Source of the DNA: Bacilli bacterium
GTDB taxonomy: Bacteria; Bacillota_I; Bacilli_A; RF39; UBA660
DNA length: 8,184 nt
Direction of reading: 5' to 3'
Assembly (NCBI GenBank): GCA_022793565.1
Contig: JAAWDC010000058.1
Location: forward strand, 1-8,184
In this document: positions 1 to 5,479 of the stretch, piece by piece
How positions within the stretch are numbered: the stretch's first letter is position 1
Layout: each line of letters opens with the position of its first letter
Notes under the pieces: model-generated
Told to the model about the DNA's origin: nothing
The model's input: only the letters and a program-made list of their open reading frames with translations
The model's database searches: none
Position numbers and translations under genes: made by a program

Positions 1-453
1 AATAATTAAAATAGAGGATCCTACTATAGATGAGAAGATTTCTAGAAGTTGTCCAAAGGAAAAACTTAAGGTGTCTGCATCGTTTGTAATTCTGTTGATA
101 ATTTCTCCAGAAGAAGTTTTTTCATAAGCATATGCTGGTAATTCTAAAGCCTTCTTATAAGTATAAAATCCCAATTTTCTAGTAACTGCACTTTCTACCT
201 TTTGAAGCATGGAATTAGCACTTACTATTAGTATAGAGTCTGCAAGTAGGCGAATTACTAAATAAATACTTAAAAAAATTAATGCTCTTTCTACTTTTAA
301 ATTCGTTATAGCTTCTACAGCAGATCCATTGAGATATCCTGTTAATATTTCTGACAATTCACAAATGAAAATAAGAATACTTGCCAATATTAGTTTTCCT
401 TTGTACTCTTTTGCAAATTGGATCAATGATTTAAATTCTTTCAGTTTTTTCAT
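1..453 (-). CDS. ABC exporter, N-terminal transmembrane domain (partial, runs off left edge)
   Basis: The reverse strand has an open frame of 151 codons from an ATG at 453 to the left edge with no stop, so only the N-terminus is present. Visible hydrophobic segments lie at about residues 19-41 and 57-79, with a third starting near 134. Between them is the typical first cytoplasmic loop of type-I ABC exporters: the 'GEIINRITNDADTL' block at about 116-129, with Gly116, Arg121 and Asp125, matching the family pattern G....R...D...L. The missing C-terminal part should carry the nucleotide-binding domain if it is a full half-transporter. Substrate cannot be told. The ribosome binding site is weak (AAGAAG about 14 bases upstream), and the start lies inside the end of a small upstream frame (431-573), which suggests translational coupling. 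The family call is solid, but a specific drug, peptide or lipid role is not supported. Confidence 0.88.
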   Translation of the reverse strand, partial: MKKLKEFKSLIQFAKEYKGKLILASILIFICELSEILTGYLNGSAVEAITNLKVERALIFLSIYLVIRLLADSILIVSANSMLQKVESAVTRKLGFYTYKKALELPAYAYEKTSSGEIINRITNDADTLSFSFGQLLEIFSSIVGSSILII

Positions 454-573
454 ATTCTTCGCCAACTTCTTTCTTAGATTTATTTAGATATTTTATCATT
501 GAATCCTTTTTATCACAAGGAAATTTTCTATGCCATTCTAGAATTTCTTTACTTTTCTTTCCATTTATCGTAT
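431..573 (-). other. Small or frameshifted reading frame upstream of the ABC exporter
   Basis: A frame open for about 47 codons ends at a TAA (431-433) and overlaps the start of the ABC transporter gene by 23 bases. Its translation looks protein-like (charged, with segments such as EILEWHRKFPCDKKDS), but the only in-frame ATG is at 499, giving just 22 residues (MIKYLNKSKKEVG...). Another ATG at 562-564 lies one frame off and would join this frame if the AAAA run at 553-556 had one more A. It could be a real short gene with a non-ATG start, a gene broken by a one-base indel, or a chance frame. No clear ribosome binding site precedes either ATG. The 5' part overlaps the promoter of the divergent gene at 609. 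Confidence 0.3.
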
Positions 574-576
574 ACT
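548..576 (+). promoter_or_regulatory. Probable sigma-A promoter of the hypothetical gene at 609
   Basis: A -35-like TTTACT at 548-553 and a -10 TATACT at 571-576 are separated by 17 bases. The expected transcript start near 583 would give a leader of about 25 bases, which includes the ribosome binding site AAGGGAG at 592-598, 10 bases before the ATG. Confidence 0.5.
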
Positions 577-608
577 AGAAATGTTTTTTTGAAGGGAGAG
601 AAAATATT

Positions 609-1022
609 ATGACAGAAATACTTAGGAACTCGGAGATTTCTTATCCATCTATGAATTCGAATGCTACAAGTACGAGTTATGAAAAGATGTTTCCATACAA
701 TGCAATTTTTATTGATGAAGAAAAAAAGCAAACTTTGATTGAAATTCTTCCTAATGCTACTTCTATTCCACTTCTTTCTATTCCTAATTCTTTATCAATA
801 GAAGAACTACCACAGTTTTTCCATGATCAGGCCATTATTTATAATTCTCCCGATCAAAAGCCTTTTGTCATCAGTGGTCATCCTAGAGTTGTTACTTCTG
901 CTTATGTTTCAAATCTTGACACTTGCTTTATCAACTCTGGTTTAAATGACTGTGAAAGCTACTATACAACATATGAAGTTCCTCGAATAGAAAAAGTGAA
1001 AACTATTAAATTAAAACACTAA
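609..1022 (+). CDS. Hypothetical protein, 137 residues
   Basis: I do not recognise this protein. It appears soluble, with no signal peptide or membrane span and only two cysteines (106 and 115). The first 25 residues are Ser/Thr/Asn-rich and probably disordered. The middle (about 28-75) alternates short hydrophobic strands with an acidic helix (SIEELPQFFHDQ), and the tail is lysine-rich (KVKTIKLKH). The gene is credible because it has a promoter (548-576), a good ribosome binding site (AAGGGAG, 10 bases upstream of the ATG) and a hairpin terminator that begins at its stop codon. It therefore forms its own transcription unit, divergent from the ABC exporter and convergent with the gene ending at 1062. 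The start is the first ATG after the ribosome binding site. Function is unknown. Confidence 0.75.
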   Translation: MTEILRNSEISYPSMNSNATSTSYEKMFPYNAIFIDEEKKQTLIEILPNATSIPLLSIPNSLSIEELPQFFHDQAIIYNSPDQKPFVISGHPRVVTSAYVSNLDTCFINSGLNDCESYYTTYEVPRIEKVKTIKLKH

Positions 1023-1057
1023 AAAATATTGTTGGCTTTATGCCTCCAATATTTTTT
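1021..1057. terminator. Bidirectional intrinsic terminator between convergent genes
   Basis: The left arm 1021-1036 (AAAAAATATTGTTGGC) pairs with 1042-1057 (GCCTCCAATATTTTTT) around a 5-base loop. There is a two-base internal mismatch between the GGC/GCC tip and an 11-bp A/T-rich base. The A-run on one side and T-run on the other provide a U-tract in both directions. It can therefore end both the plus gene (stop at 1022) and the minus gene (stop at 1062). Confidence 0.8.
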
Positions 1058-1061
1058 GTTT

Positions 1062-1985
1062 TTATTTTCTTTTTGGTTTTTTCCCTGTCCATAGTTCTTG
1101 GTAGATTTTTTCTTCTCCCTCTAAATAATCTAATGGATTAATCTTTTCAAATCCTTGTACTAAATATGAGAGACATTCTCCAAAAAACTCTTTTCTCTTT
1201 TCTTCTGATGCAGGAATCTGCGTTTTTCTCATTTCCATAAATACTGGTTCTAGGCTGTATTTTGAAGTCGTTGTCTTTTGTTGCAATCTTTGAAAAATTC
1301 TCAAATTGTTAATATCACAGGCAATATATGTTGGGTCAAAGCTAGAGGTGCTATCATTCCATAATAGACAACCATCTTCTTTTTCATAAGCATCGTAACG
1401 TGTTAGTAACTCTAAAATTTGATAGATTTTATGCTGTGTAGTTAATGCTTCTTTATCCTGTATATGTCTTTTGTTTTCTCTTGATAGTTGAACTGGTTTT
1501 CCACATTTTAATCCATCTTTAATTTTCTTGATTAATTTAGGAGAAATGACAAGCCTATTTTTAAAAAATGTTAAACTGTCATCCTTCATATAAGACTCTT
1601 GTAAATCTGCTAATAATTTTAGATCATTATTGTACCAAGATGGTTCTACATCATAAATAATATGAGAATTTTTTAATTCTTGTGCTAAAAGTGTCTCGCG
1701 TGAATGCATATACACTTTAGAGAAATTCATCATTGGTACAACTGTAGGACAAATTTCTATATTGTGAACTTTTGCAGAACTCATTGTGGTATAGTATTGA
1801 TTTTTCCATAAATCTTCCCATTCTCTGGTTATACTTTCTACTACTGATACTATTTCAATTTTGTTCTTTTGGTGTATTCTATATCCTTTTAAATAGATTC
1901 CTTGAACATCTCCCTTTTTTATTTGTTCTTGTGCAATACTGGTGATTGTTTTTGTTAGGCTATTATTTTTATCATTATTTATCAT
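1062..1985 (-). CDS. Hypothetical protein, 307 residues
   Basis: I do not recognise this protein. The frame stays open back to an ATG at 2090, but a perfect AGGAGG (1993-1998) sits 7 bases before the ATG at 1985. The true protein should therefore start MINNDKNNSL. It looks soluble and cytoplasmic, with no signal peptide or membrane span and a strongly basic end (WTGKKPKRK). The N-terminal part has a strand-loop-strand pattern (GDVQGIYLKGYR, then KIEIVSVVES at about 26-51). A helix follows (ETLLAQELKNSHIIYD, about 97-112), and then a mostly helical C-terminal half. This order is loosely like proteins with a nucleotidyltransferase fold, but the GSxxxGxxxxxSDxD-type catalytic motif is absent, so I do not assign that function. 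It is monocistronic, convergent with 609-1022 and divergent from nagZ. Confidence 0.75.
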   Translation of the reverse strand: MINNDKNNSLTKTITSIAQEQIKKGDVQGIYLKGYRIHQKNKIEIVSVVESITREWEDLWKNQYYTTMSSAKVHNIEICPTVVPMMNFSKVYMHSRETLLAQELKNSHIIYDVEPSWYNNDLKLLADLQESYMKDDSLTFFKNRLVISPKLIKKIKDGLKCGKPVQLSRENKRHIQDKEALTTQHKIYQILELLTRYDAYEKEDGCLLWNDSTSSFDPTYIACDINNLRIFQRLQQKTTTSKYSLEPVFMEMRKTQIPASEEKRKEFFGECLSYLVQGFEKINPLDYLEGEEKIYQELWTGKKPKRK

Positions 1986-1992
1986 AGATTGT

Positions 1993-1998
1993 CCTCCT
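1993..1998 (-). promoter_or_regulatory. Ribosome binding site that fixes the start at 1985
   Basis: The minus strand reads AGGAGG seven bases before ATG 1985, a perfect anti-16S match at ideal spacing. The longer in-frame start at 2090 has only a poor purine run upstream, and its extra 35 residues are Lys/Arg/Glu-rich with the ribosome binding site itself translated as LGG. Confidence 0.85.
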
Positions 1999-2284
1999 AA
2001 TACATTTACTCTTATGATTTTTTGTTTTTCTTCCCGTTTTATTAATCTGTTTTCATCTCTTTTTCTAGAAATTAACTTCCCTTTTTCCATCTTCTAAGAA
2101 AATCGAGAAATATTTATTACTTTTTATCCTTCTTTGGACTGTAATATCGAGATTTTTTATTCTATTTTAATGTGTTATGGTCCAATTGAATGTCATTTTA
2201 TTGCCATTCTTTGTTTTTTTATTTTATCATTTCCTTATCCTTTTAGCAATTTAAATTTATTATCATAAACCTTTTGGATTACTA

Positions 2285-2304
2285 TATAATGTATTATAGG
2301 TGAT
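2285..2304 (+). promoter_or_regulatory. nagZ -10 element and ribosome binding site
   Basis: A perfect TATAAT at 2285-2290 is followed by AGGTGAT at 2298-2304, complementary to the 16S 3' end and 3 bases before the ATG. No good -35 is present at 17 bases (4 of 6 at a 19-base spacing, TTATCA at 2260). If this -10 is used, the leader is only about 10 bases long. Confidence 0.4.
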
Positions 2305-2307
2305 GAT

Positions 2308-3684
2308 ATGGATAAAAAATATATTTTAGGACTTCTATCTGTTGTGACTTTAACTTTTTTTGTATTTCTCGGGGTAGCAATTGCAGATAGTTCCAAAAAG
2401 CCAGAAGTAAAGACAAAAAATATGGCAGCAATGGTAATGTCTGTAGAAAATGATAAAATAACTGTTCAGGACCAAGATCATATTATCTATACTTTTGCAA
2501 TCGATGGTGTTCATGCAGAAGTTGGTTCTAATATCGAGATTGAATATACTGGTTCTTTAAATAAGAATAAAAATGTTCAAGACAGTAAAATTATTGCTTA
2601 TAAAACATCTCCTGTTTCTGTCGATGAAAATGGAATTTCTACAGATTGGTTAGATCATGGTATATTCAGTAATTATTACAAATTAGCAAGCAAAAAGTTA
2701 CAGGAACTTTCTTTGGATGAGAAAATTGCTCAGATGCTTTTAGTTCGTTATCCGGGAGCTAATGCTGTTGAGGCTTTAAAGAAATATCAATTTGGGGGAT
2801 ATGTGTTCTTTGAAAAAGATTTTAGTGGAAAAATCACAGAAGAAGTTCAGGGAATGATGGCAGAACTTCAAGATGTCTCTAAGATTCCTATTCTTACAGC
2901 TACGGATGAAGAAGGTGGAAAGGTTGTTCGTGTAAGTAGTAATACCAATCTTGCTCCAGAGAAATTTAAATCTTCTAAAGAACTGTATGCCTCTGGTGGA
3001 TTCGATGCAATTAAACAAGATACTATCAATAAAAGTAAATTATTAAATGACTTAGGGATCAATTTGAATCTTGCACCTGTTGTTGATGTTTCTACTAATT
3101 CTAAGGATTATATGTATGACAGAGCGTTTGGTCAGGGAGTTGATTTGACTTCAACATACGCTAGAACAGTAATTGAATCAAGCAAAGGACTTGGTGTTAG
3201 TTATACTATGAAGCATTTTCCTGGATATGGAAATAATGCGGATACTCATCAGGGTGCTGCTGTTGATCAAAGGACTTATGAAGAAATTCTTAAAAATGAT
3301 TTACCTCCATTTAAGGCCGGAATCGATGTTGGAGCGGAAGCTATTTTAGTTAGTCATAATACAGTAAATAGCATTGATGCAAGTAATCCTGCTTCTCTTT
3401 CTCCTAGTGTTCATAATGTACTCCGTAGTGAACTTGGATTCACGGGTATTATTATGACAGATGATTTAGCCATGGGGGCTGTCTCTTCTATTGATGATGT
3501 AACAGTTAAAGCACTTCTTGCAGGAAATGACTTAATTATAACCACTGACTATGAAGAAAGTATTGCCTCTATTAAAAGAGCTTTACAGAATGGAACTATC
3601 GATGAAAAATTAATTGAAAAAAATGCTTTTCGTATTATTGCATGGAAGTATGCCAAAGGCTTAATGTTTGAAAATCAAAAATAG
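2308..3684 (+). CDS. nagZ: Membrane-anchored or secreted GH3 beta-N-acetylglucosaminidase (NagZ-like)
   Basis: A family-3 glycoside hydrolase of 458 residues, predicted to remove terminal N-acetylglucosamine from peptidoglycan fragments or related glycans outside the membrane. Residues 5-25 form a hydrophobic signal segment ending in AIA-D, which could be a signal peptidase site or an uncleaved anchor. Residues 39-100 form a small beta-rich domain (VMSVENDKITVQDQ...) of unclear role. The GH3 barrel starts near 134 (LSLDEKIAQML). Key motifs are DEEGG (200-204), KHFPGYG (302-308), the His/Asp acid-base loop D312-T-H314 typical of NagZ, and TDDLAMGA (384-391) with Asp385 as the expected nucleophile. 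All catalytic residues are present. The second C-terminal domain seen in Bacillus subtilis NagZ is absent. The gene is monocistronic with its own -10 and a strong terminator. Confidence 0.9.
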   Translation: MDKKYILGLLSVVTLTFFVFLGVAIADSSKKPEVKTKNMAAMVMSVENDKITVQDQDHIIYTFAIDGVHAEVGSNIEIEYTGSLNKNKNVQDSKIIAYKTSPVSVDENGISTDWLDHGIFSNYYKLASKKLQELSLDEKIAQMLLVRYPGANAVEALKKYQFGGYVFFEKDFSGKITEEVQGMMAELQDVSKIPILTATDEEGGKVVRVSSNTNLAPEKFKSSKELYASGGFDAIKQDTINKSKLLNDLGINLNLAPVVDVSTNSKDYMYDRAFGQGVDLTSTYARTVIESSKGLGVSYTMKHFPGYGNNADTHQGAAVDQRTYEEILKNDLPPFKAGIDVGAEAILVSHNTVNSIDASNPASLSPSVHNVLRSELGFTGIIMTDDLAMGAVSSIDDVTVKALLAGNDLIITTDYEESIASIKRALQNGTIDEKLIEKNAFRIIAWKYAKGLMFENQK

Positions 3685-3711
3685 AACTCTTCCTTTTTCT
3701 AATAATAATAT

Positions 3712-3746
3712 AAACCTCGTTTCTTATTATAGAAACGAGGTTTTTC
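3712..3746. terminator. Intrinsic terminator after nagZ, shared with the convergent gene
   Basis: A perfect 12-bp stem, AAACCTCGTTTC (3712-3723) and GAAACGAGGTTT (3732-3743), has an 8-base loop and continues into a T-run on the plus strand. It lies 28 bases after the nagZ stop. On the minus strand the tail is TTTATATTATTA, less T-rich but probably able to end the gene that stops at 3766. Confidence 0.9.
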
Positions 3747-3765
3747 TCATAAAAACATTTCTTTT

Positions 3766-4275
3766 TTATCTTATTTTTGGAAGAGAAGATTCCCCTTTAT
3801 ACATTTTGGCTTCCTCACTCTTTTTATAACATTCAATTCTCTGGTTATACTCAGCTATTACTGCATCTAAATATCTACTTGTATAGCCAAAATCTATTTT
3901 TAGACTACTACCACTCGCACTAAACGCATTGACTCCAAAAAAGTTTGGTCCCATCATTCCTCGAATTTTATAAAATAATCCTACTCCTAGTGTATCTGCC
4001 TCTAAAAAACAATCTAGTAAATCATTTAATACTTGTTCTAAAAAATAGTCTTTTTGTTGGGCAGTAATTCCACTATCAATTCTTGTTTTATATCCTGTAT
4101 CTGGAACAGATATAGCAATTACACACATATCTTCTTTCTTTCCTTCTACTTTTTCAGAAATAAATCTGATAGTTCCCTCGCCTTTGTTTTGAGGATCAGT
4201 CAGAATTTGTTCAATGTATTCCATCACTACTTTAGATACTTTGGGTGCTATTTCTAGTGCTTCTGTTTTTTTCAT
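3766..4275 (-). CDS. Hypothetical protein, 169 residues
   Basis: I do not recognise this protein. It appears soluble and cytoplasmic. An N-terminal amphipathic helix (about 8-26, APKVSKVVMEYIEQIL) is followed by two strands (TIRFISEK and MCVIAISVPD, about 35-59), a helix rich in Asp/Leu/Phe (YFLEQVLNDLLDCFLEAD, about 77-94), a glycine-rich stretch (GVGLFYKIRGMMGPNFFGVNAF, about 97-118) and a charged C-terminal helix. No catalytic motif is evident. The start has GGAAAGGG about 9 bases upstream. A possible promoter is GATAAT at 4306-4311 with ATAACA at 4329-4334, 17 bases apart. It is a single-gene unit, convergent with nagZ and sharing its terminator. Confidence 0.72.
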   Translation of the reverse strand: MKKTEALEIAPKVSKVVMEYIEQILTDPQNKGEGTIRFISEKVEGKKEDMCVIAISVPDTGYKTRIDSGITAQQKDYFLEQVLNDLLDCFLEADTLGVGLFYKIRGMMGPNFFGVNAFSASGSSLKIDFGYTSRYLDAVIAEYNQRIECYKKSEEAKMYKGESSLPKIR

Positions 4276-4305
4276 ATTTTCTTACCCTTTCCTTTTTCTA
4301 AATTT

Positions 4306-4334
4306 ATTATCCCTTTTTGTTCATAAAATGTTAT
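4306..4334 (-). promoter_or_regulatory. Possible promoter of the 169-residue hypothetical gene
   Basis: On the minus strand a -35-like ATAACA (4329-4334, 4 of 6) and a -10-like GATAAT (4306-4311, 5 of 6) are 17 bases apart. They would start transcription about 25 bases before the ATG at 4275, upstream of the GGAAAGGG ribosome binding site. Confidence 0.4.
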
Positions 4335-4599
4335 GTTTTTATTCAATTAGAGGAATTGATTTCTTTAAATATTTTGATTGTCCTTTCATTTACTTCATCA
4401 TTTACAGGATATAATCATATTTTATTTGAGTTCATTCCTTACCACTTTTATCCTATCATAACTTTGTTTTCCAGACAATCCTCTCTTTCAATTTTATAGT
4501 ATAGTTTTCTGTTTATTACTGAAATTCTAGTCTGATCTATATTTAGATATCTTTTTATATGACTGAAATTTCCCTTTCTCTAGGAAATCCCCTATAATA

Positions 4600-4635
4600 A
4601 AAAAGGTGTTACATTATTATTGTAACCACCTTTTT
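4600..4635. terminator. Intrinsic terminator of the riboswitch-controlled gene
   Basis: AAAAAGGTGTTACA (4600-4613) pairs with TGTAACCACCTTTTT (4621-4635) with one bulged C (4626) and a 7-base loop. On the minus strand it ends in a six-base T-run. It lies 14 bases after the stop of the gene ending at 4649, so that gene is transcribed alone. Confidence 0.88.
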
Positions 4636-4648
4636 GTTGTATCGGATA

Positions 4649-5308
4649 TTATTCATATTCCAATTGTAGTTCTTTATTCTTATCTAGCTCAAATACATTA
4701 CTATAGAACCATTTTTTGTAATCTTTTAATTTAAAATATGGATACATGTCTTCTAATAAAGTAATATCTTCAACCCATGGGCTTTCTTCTAGTACCTGTT
4801 TTCCTTTCGTATTTGTCACAATTCTATATCCACGGTACATGGCAGTTACTGTTCTACCTCTATCTGTATATCTTCTATTTTCATTAGGATCGTTTGTAAA
4901 CCTTCTAACTGTCCTTGATACAGTTACTTTTCCAACTCGCTGTGGTCTGGTTGTTTTGTACTCATACTGTAAGTATGGGGTACTATTTTCTACAACAGTG
5001 TTTAGAAGTTCTCTATTTTCAGAAATTAATAATAGTTTGTTTTTATCCATTATAGTAATTTCATCTGTGATATCGGTTGTTTGATCTGTCCATCTAAGAC
5101 CTCCGTTTGACTTTTGGTGTTCATCAATTCTGTATGTGGTAAATCCATCTTCATTGGTATAAACATGAGCATGTGCTTCTTCAATCTCACAATCCATCTT
5201 TGGATTACTTTTTACAATCATTGCACCAGTTCCAATCGCTGCTATCGTAATAGCAGTTCCTTTTAAGATTTGCTTTATCATTTCTGTATTAATTTCTATA
5301 TTTTTCAT
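4649..5308 (-). CDS. Orphan single-span membrane protein under a putative manganese riboswitch
   Basis: A 219-residue protein I do not recognise. Residues 17-32 (GTAITIAAIGTGAMIV) form one short membrane span after a 16-residue N-terminus. The rest is hydrophilic and, with Lys at 11 and 16 on the inner side, probably lies outside. Directly after the span is a cluster of potential metal ligands: Asp39, Cys40, Glu41, Glu43, Glu44, His46, His48 (motif EEAHAH). The centre (about 113-162) is rich in Arg and Tyr (RRFTNDPNENRRYTDRGR), and the end is acidic and aromatic. The start has AGAAGGAG 4 bases upstream of the ATG at 5308. The gene has its own strong promoter, a riboswitch-like attenuator leader and a terminator, so it is monocistronic. 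It resembles no manganese exporter family usual for this riboswitch. Its role in metal sensing, storage or envelope repair is open. Confidence 0.82.
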   Translation of the reverse strand: MKNIEINTEMIKQILKGTAITIAAIGTGAMIVKSNPKMDCEIEEAHAHVYTNEDGFTTYRIDEHQKSNGGLRWTDQTTDITDEITIMDKNKLLLISENRELLNTVVENSTPYLQYEYKTTRPQRVGKVTVSRTVRRFTNDPNENRRYTDRGRTVTAMYRGYRIVTNTKGKQVLEESPWVEDITLLEDMYPYFKLKDYKKWFYSNVFELDKNKELQLEYE

Positions 5309-5327
5309 AATTCTCCTTCTACTTAAG

Positions 5328-5360
5328 AAAAAAAGACTCCTACATTTCTGTAAAAGTCTT
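5328..5360 (-). terminator. Attenuator (riboswitch expression platform)
   Basis: On the minus strand AAGACTTTTACA (5349-5360) pairs with TGTAGGAGTCTT (5333-5344) around a GAAA tetraloop: 12 bp including two G-U pairs, running into seven T's (5328-5334). It lies 20 bases before the start codon's ribosome binding region, so it stops transcription before the gene. Its 5' arm contains CTTTTA (5351-5356), which can instead pair with TAAGAG (5434-5439) at the base of the aptamer. This is the classic mutually exclusive arrangement. Confidence 0.88.
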
Positions 5361-5442
5361 GTTCTATTTTATTTAGATAATCCAGGTATTAACCGTATAG
5401 TTGAATTATCACACTGATCAGTGGAACTACTCCCTCTTAAGT
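5351..5442 (-). promoter_or_regulatory. Putative yybP-ykoY manganese riboswitch aptamer
   Basis: The leader carries, in order, the blocks that mark the yybP-ykoY family: GGGAGTAG (5427-5434; family GGGGAGUAG), TCAACTATACGG (5393-5404; family UCAACAUACUCGG-like), ACCTGG (5382-5387) and ACAAGAC (5356-5362; family GCAAGAC). Possible helices are TAAGAG/CTTTTA (P1, 6 bp), GTAGTT/AACTAT (6 bp) and CACT-GATC-AGTG. In the known family, Mn2+ binding stabilises P1 and prevents the terminator, switching the gene on when manganese is high. That logic fits this layout. The match was made by eye, and spacing of the middle helices is imperfect. An RF00080 covariance search would settle it. Confidence 0.75.
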
Positions 5443-5449
5443 GATTTTT

Positions 5450-5478
5450 ATTATAGCATAATTTCTTATTTTTGTCAA
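5450..5478 (-). promoter_or_regulatory. Consensus sigma-A promoter of the riboswitch leader
   Basis: A perfect -35 TTGACA (5473-5478) and a perfect -10 TATAAT (5450-5455) are separated by 17 bases. Transcription should start near 5442, just before the aptamer. The -35 begins 2 bases downstream of the stop codon of the M23 peptidase gene. Confidence 0.93.
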
Positions 5479-5479
5479 A

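Larger units (their letters stand above)
1986..2307. other. Divergent intergenic region between the 307-residue gene and nagZ
   Basis: About 320 bases are very AT-rich and hold no credible gene. They must carry the promoters of both flanking genes. The nagZ side has a TATAAT at 2285-2290. On the minus side I found no confident -35/-10 pair (TTGGAC near 2178-2183 with a TAGAAT 15 bases further on is the best, and is short-spaced). A weak inverted repeat, GAATGTC (2188-2194) with GCCATTC (2203-2209), is followed by a T-run to 2220 and could be a weak plus-strand terminator. TCGAGA occurs twice (2103 and 2147), 44 bases apart, with no evident meaning. Confidence 0.5.
4276..4648. other. Intergenic region without a convincing gene
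   Basis: About 370 AT-rich bases. The left end holds the ribosome binding site and a possible promoter for the gene at 3766-4275 (minus). The right end holds the terminator of the 219-residue gene (4600-4635). Plus-strand frames in between are hydrophobic and low-complexity, with no ribosome binding site, and look like chance. A 16-codon minus-strand frame (4339-4389) also lacks a ribosome binding site. A lone TATAAT at 4410-4415 (plus) has no -35 partner. I see no RNA structure I can name. Confidence 0.55.

Noticed and set aside
1986..2090. Longer start (ATG at 2090) for the 307-residue gene
   Set aside because: The perfect AGGAGG 7 bases before ATG 1985 marks the real start. The extra residues are low-complexity Lys/Arg/Glu and translate the ribosome binding site itself.
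2776..3062. Minus-strand frames inside nagZ
   Set aside because: nagZ is unmistakable in the other strand through its GH3 motifs, and these frames have no ribosome binding site or protein-like composition.
4339..4389. A 16-residue minus-strand peptide (MKGQSKYLKK...)
   Set aside because: No ribosome binding site or promoter that would specifically serve it. Length is within chance expectation.
4410..4415. TATAAT on the plus strand as a promoter for a small RNA
   Set aside because: No acceptable -35 at 16-18 bases and no downstream gene or structured RNA before the terminator region at 4600.
4317..4499. Plus-strand frame of 60 codons in the intergenic region
   Set aside because: Hydrophobic, Phe/Ile/Leu/Ser-rich composition typical of AT-rich chance frames, no ribosome binding site, and overlap with another such frame.
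4746..5084. Plus-strand frame of 112 codons opposite the riboswitch-controlled gene
   Set aside because: The minus-strand gene has promoter, leader, ribosome binding site and terminator. The plus frame has none and is a hydrophobic shadow.
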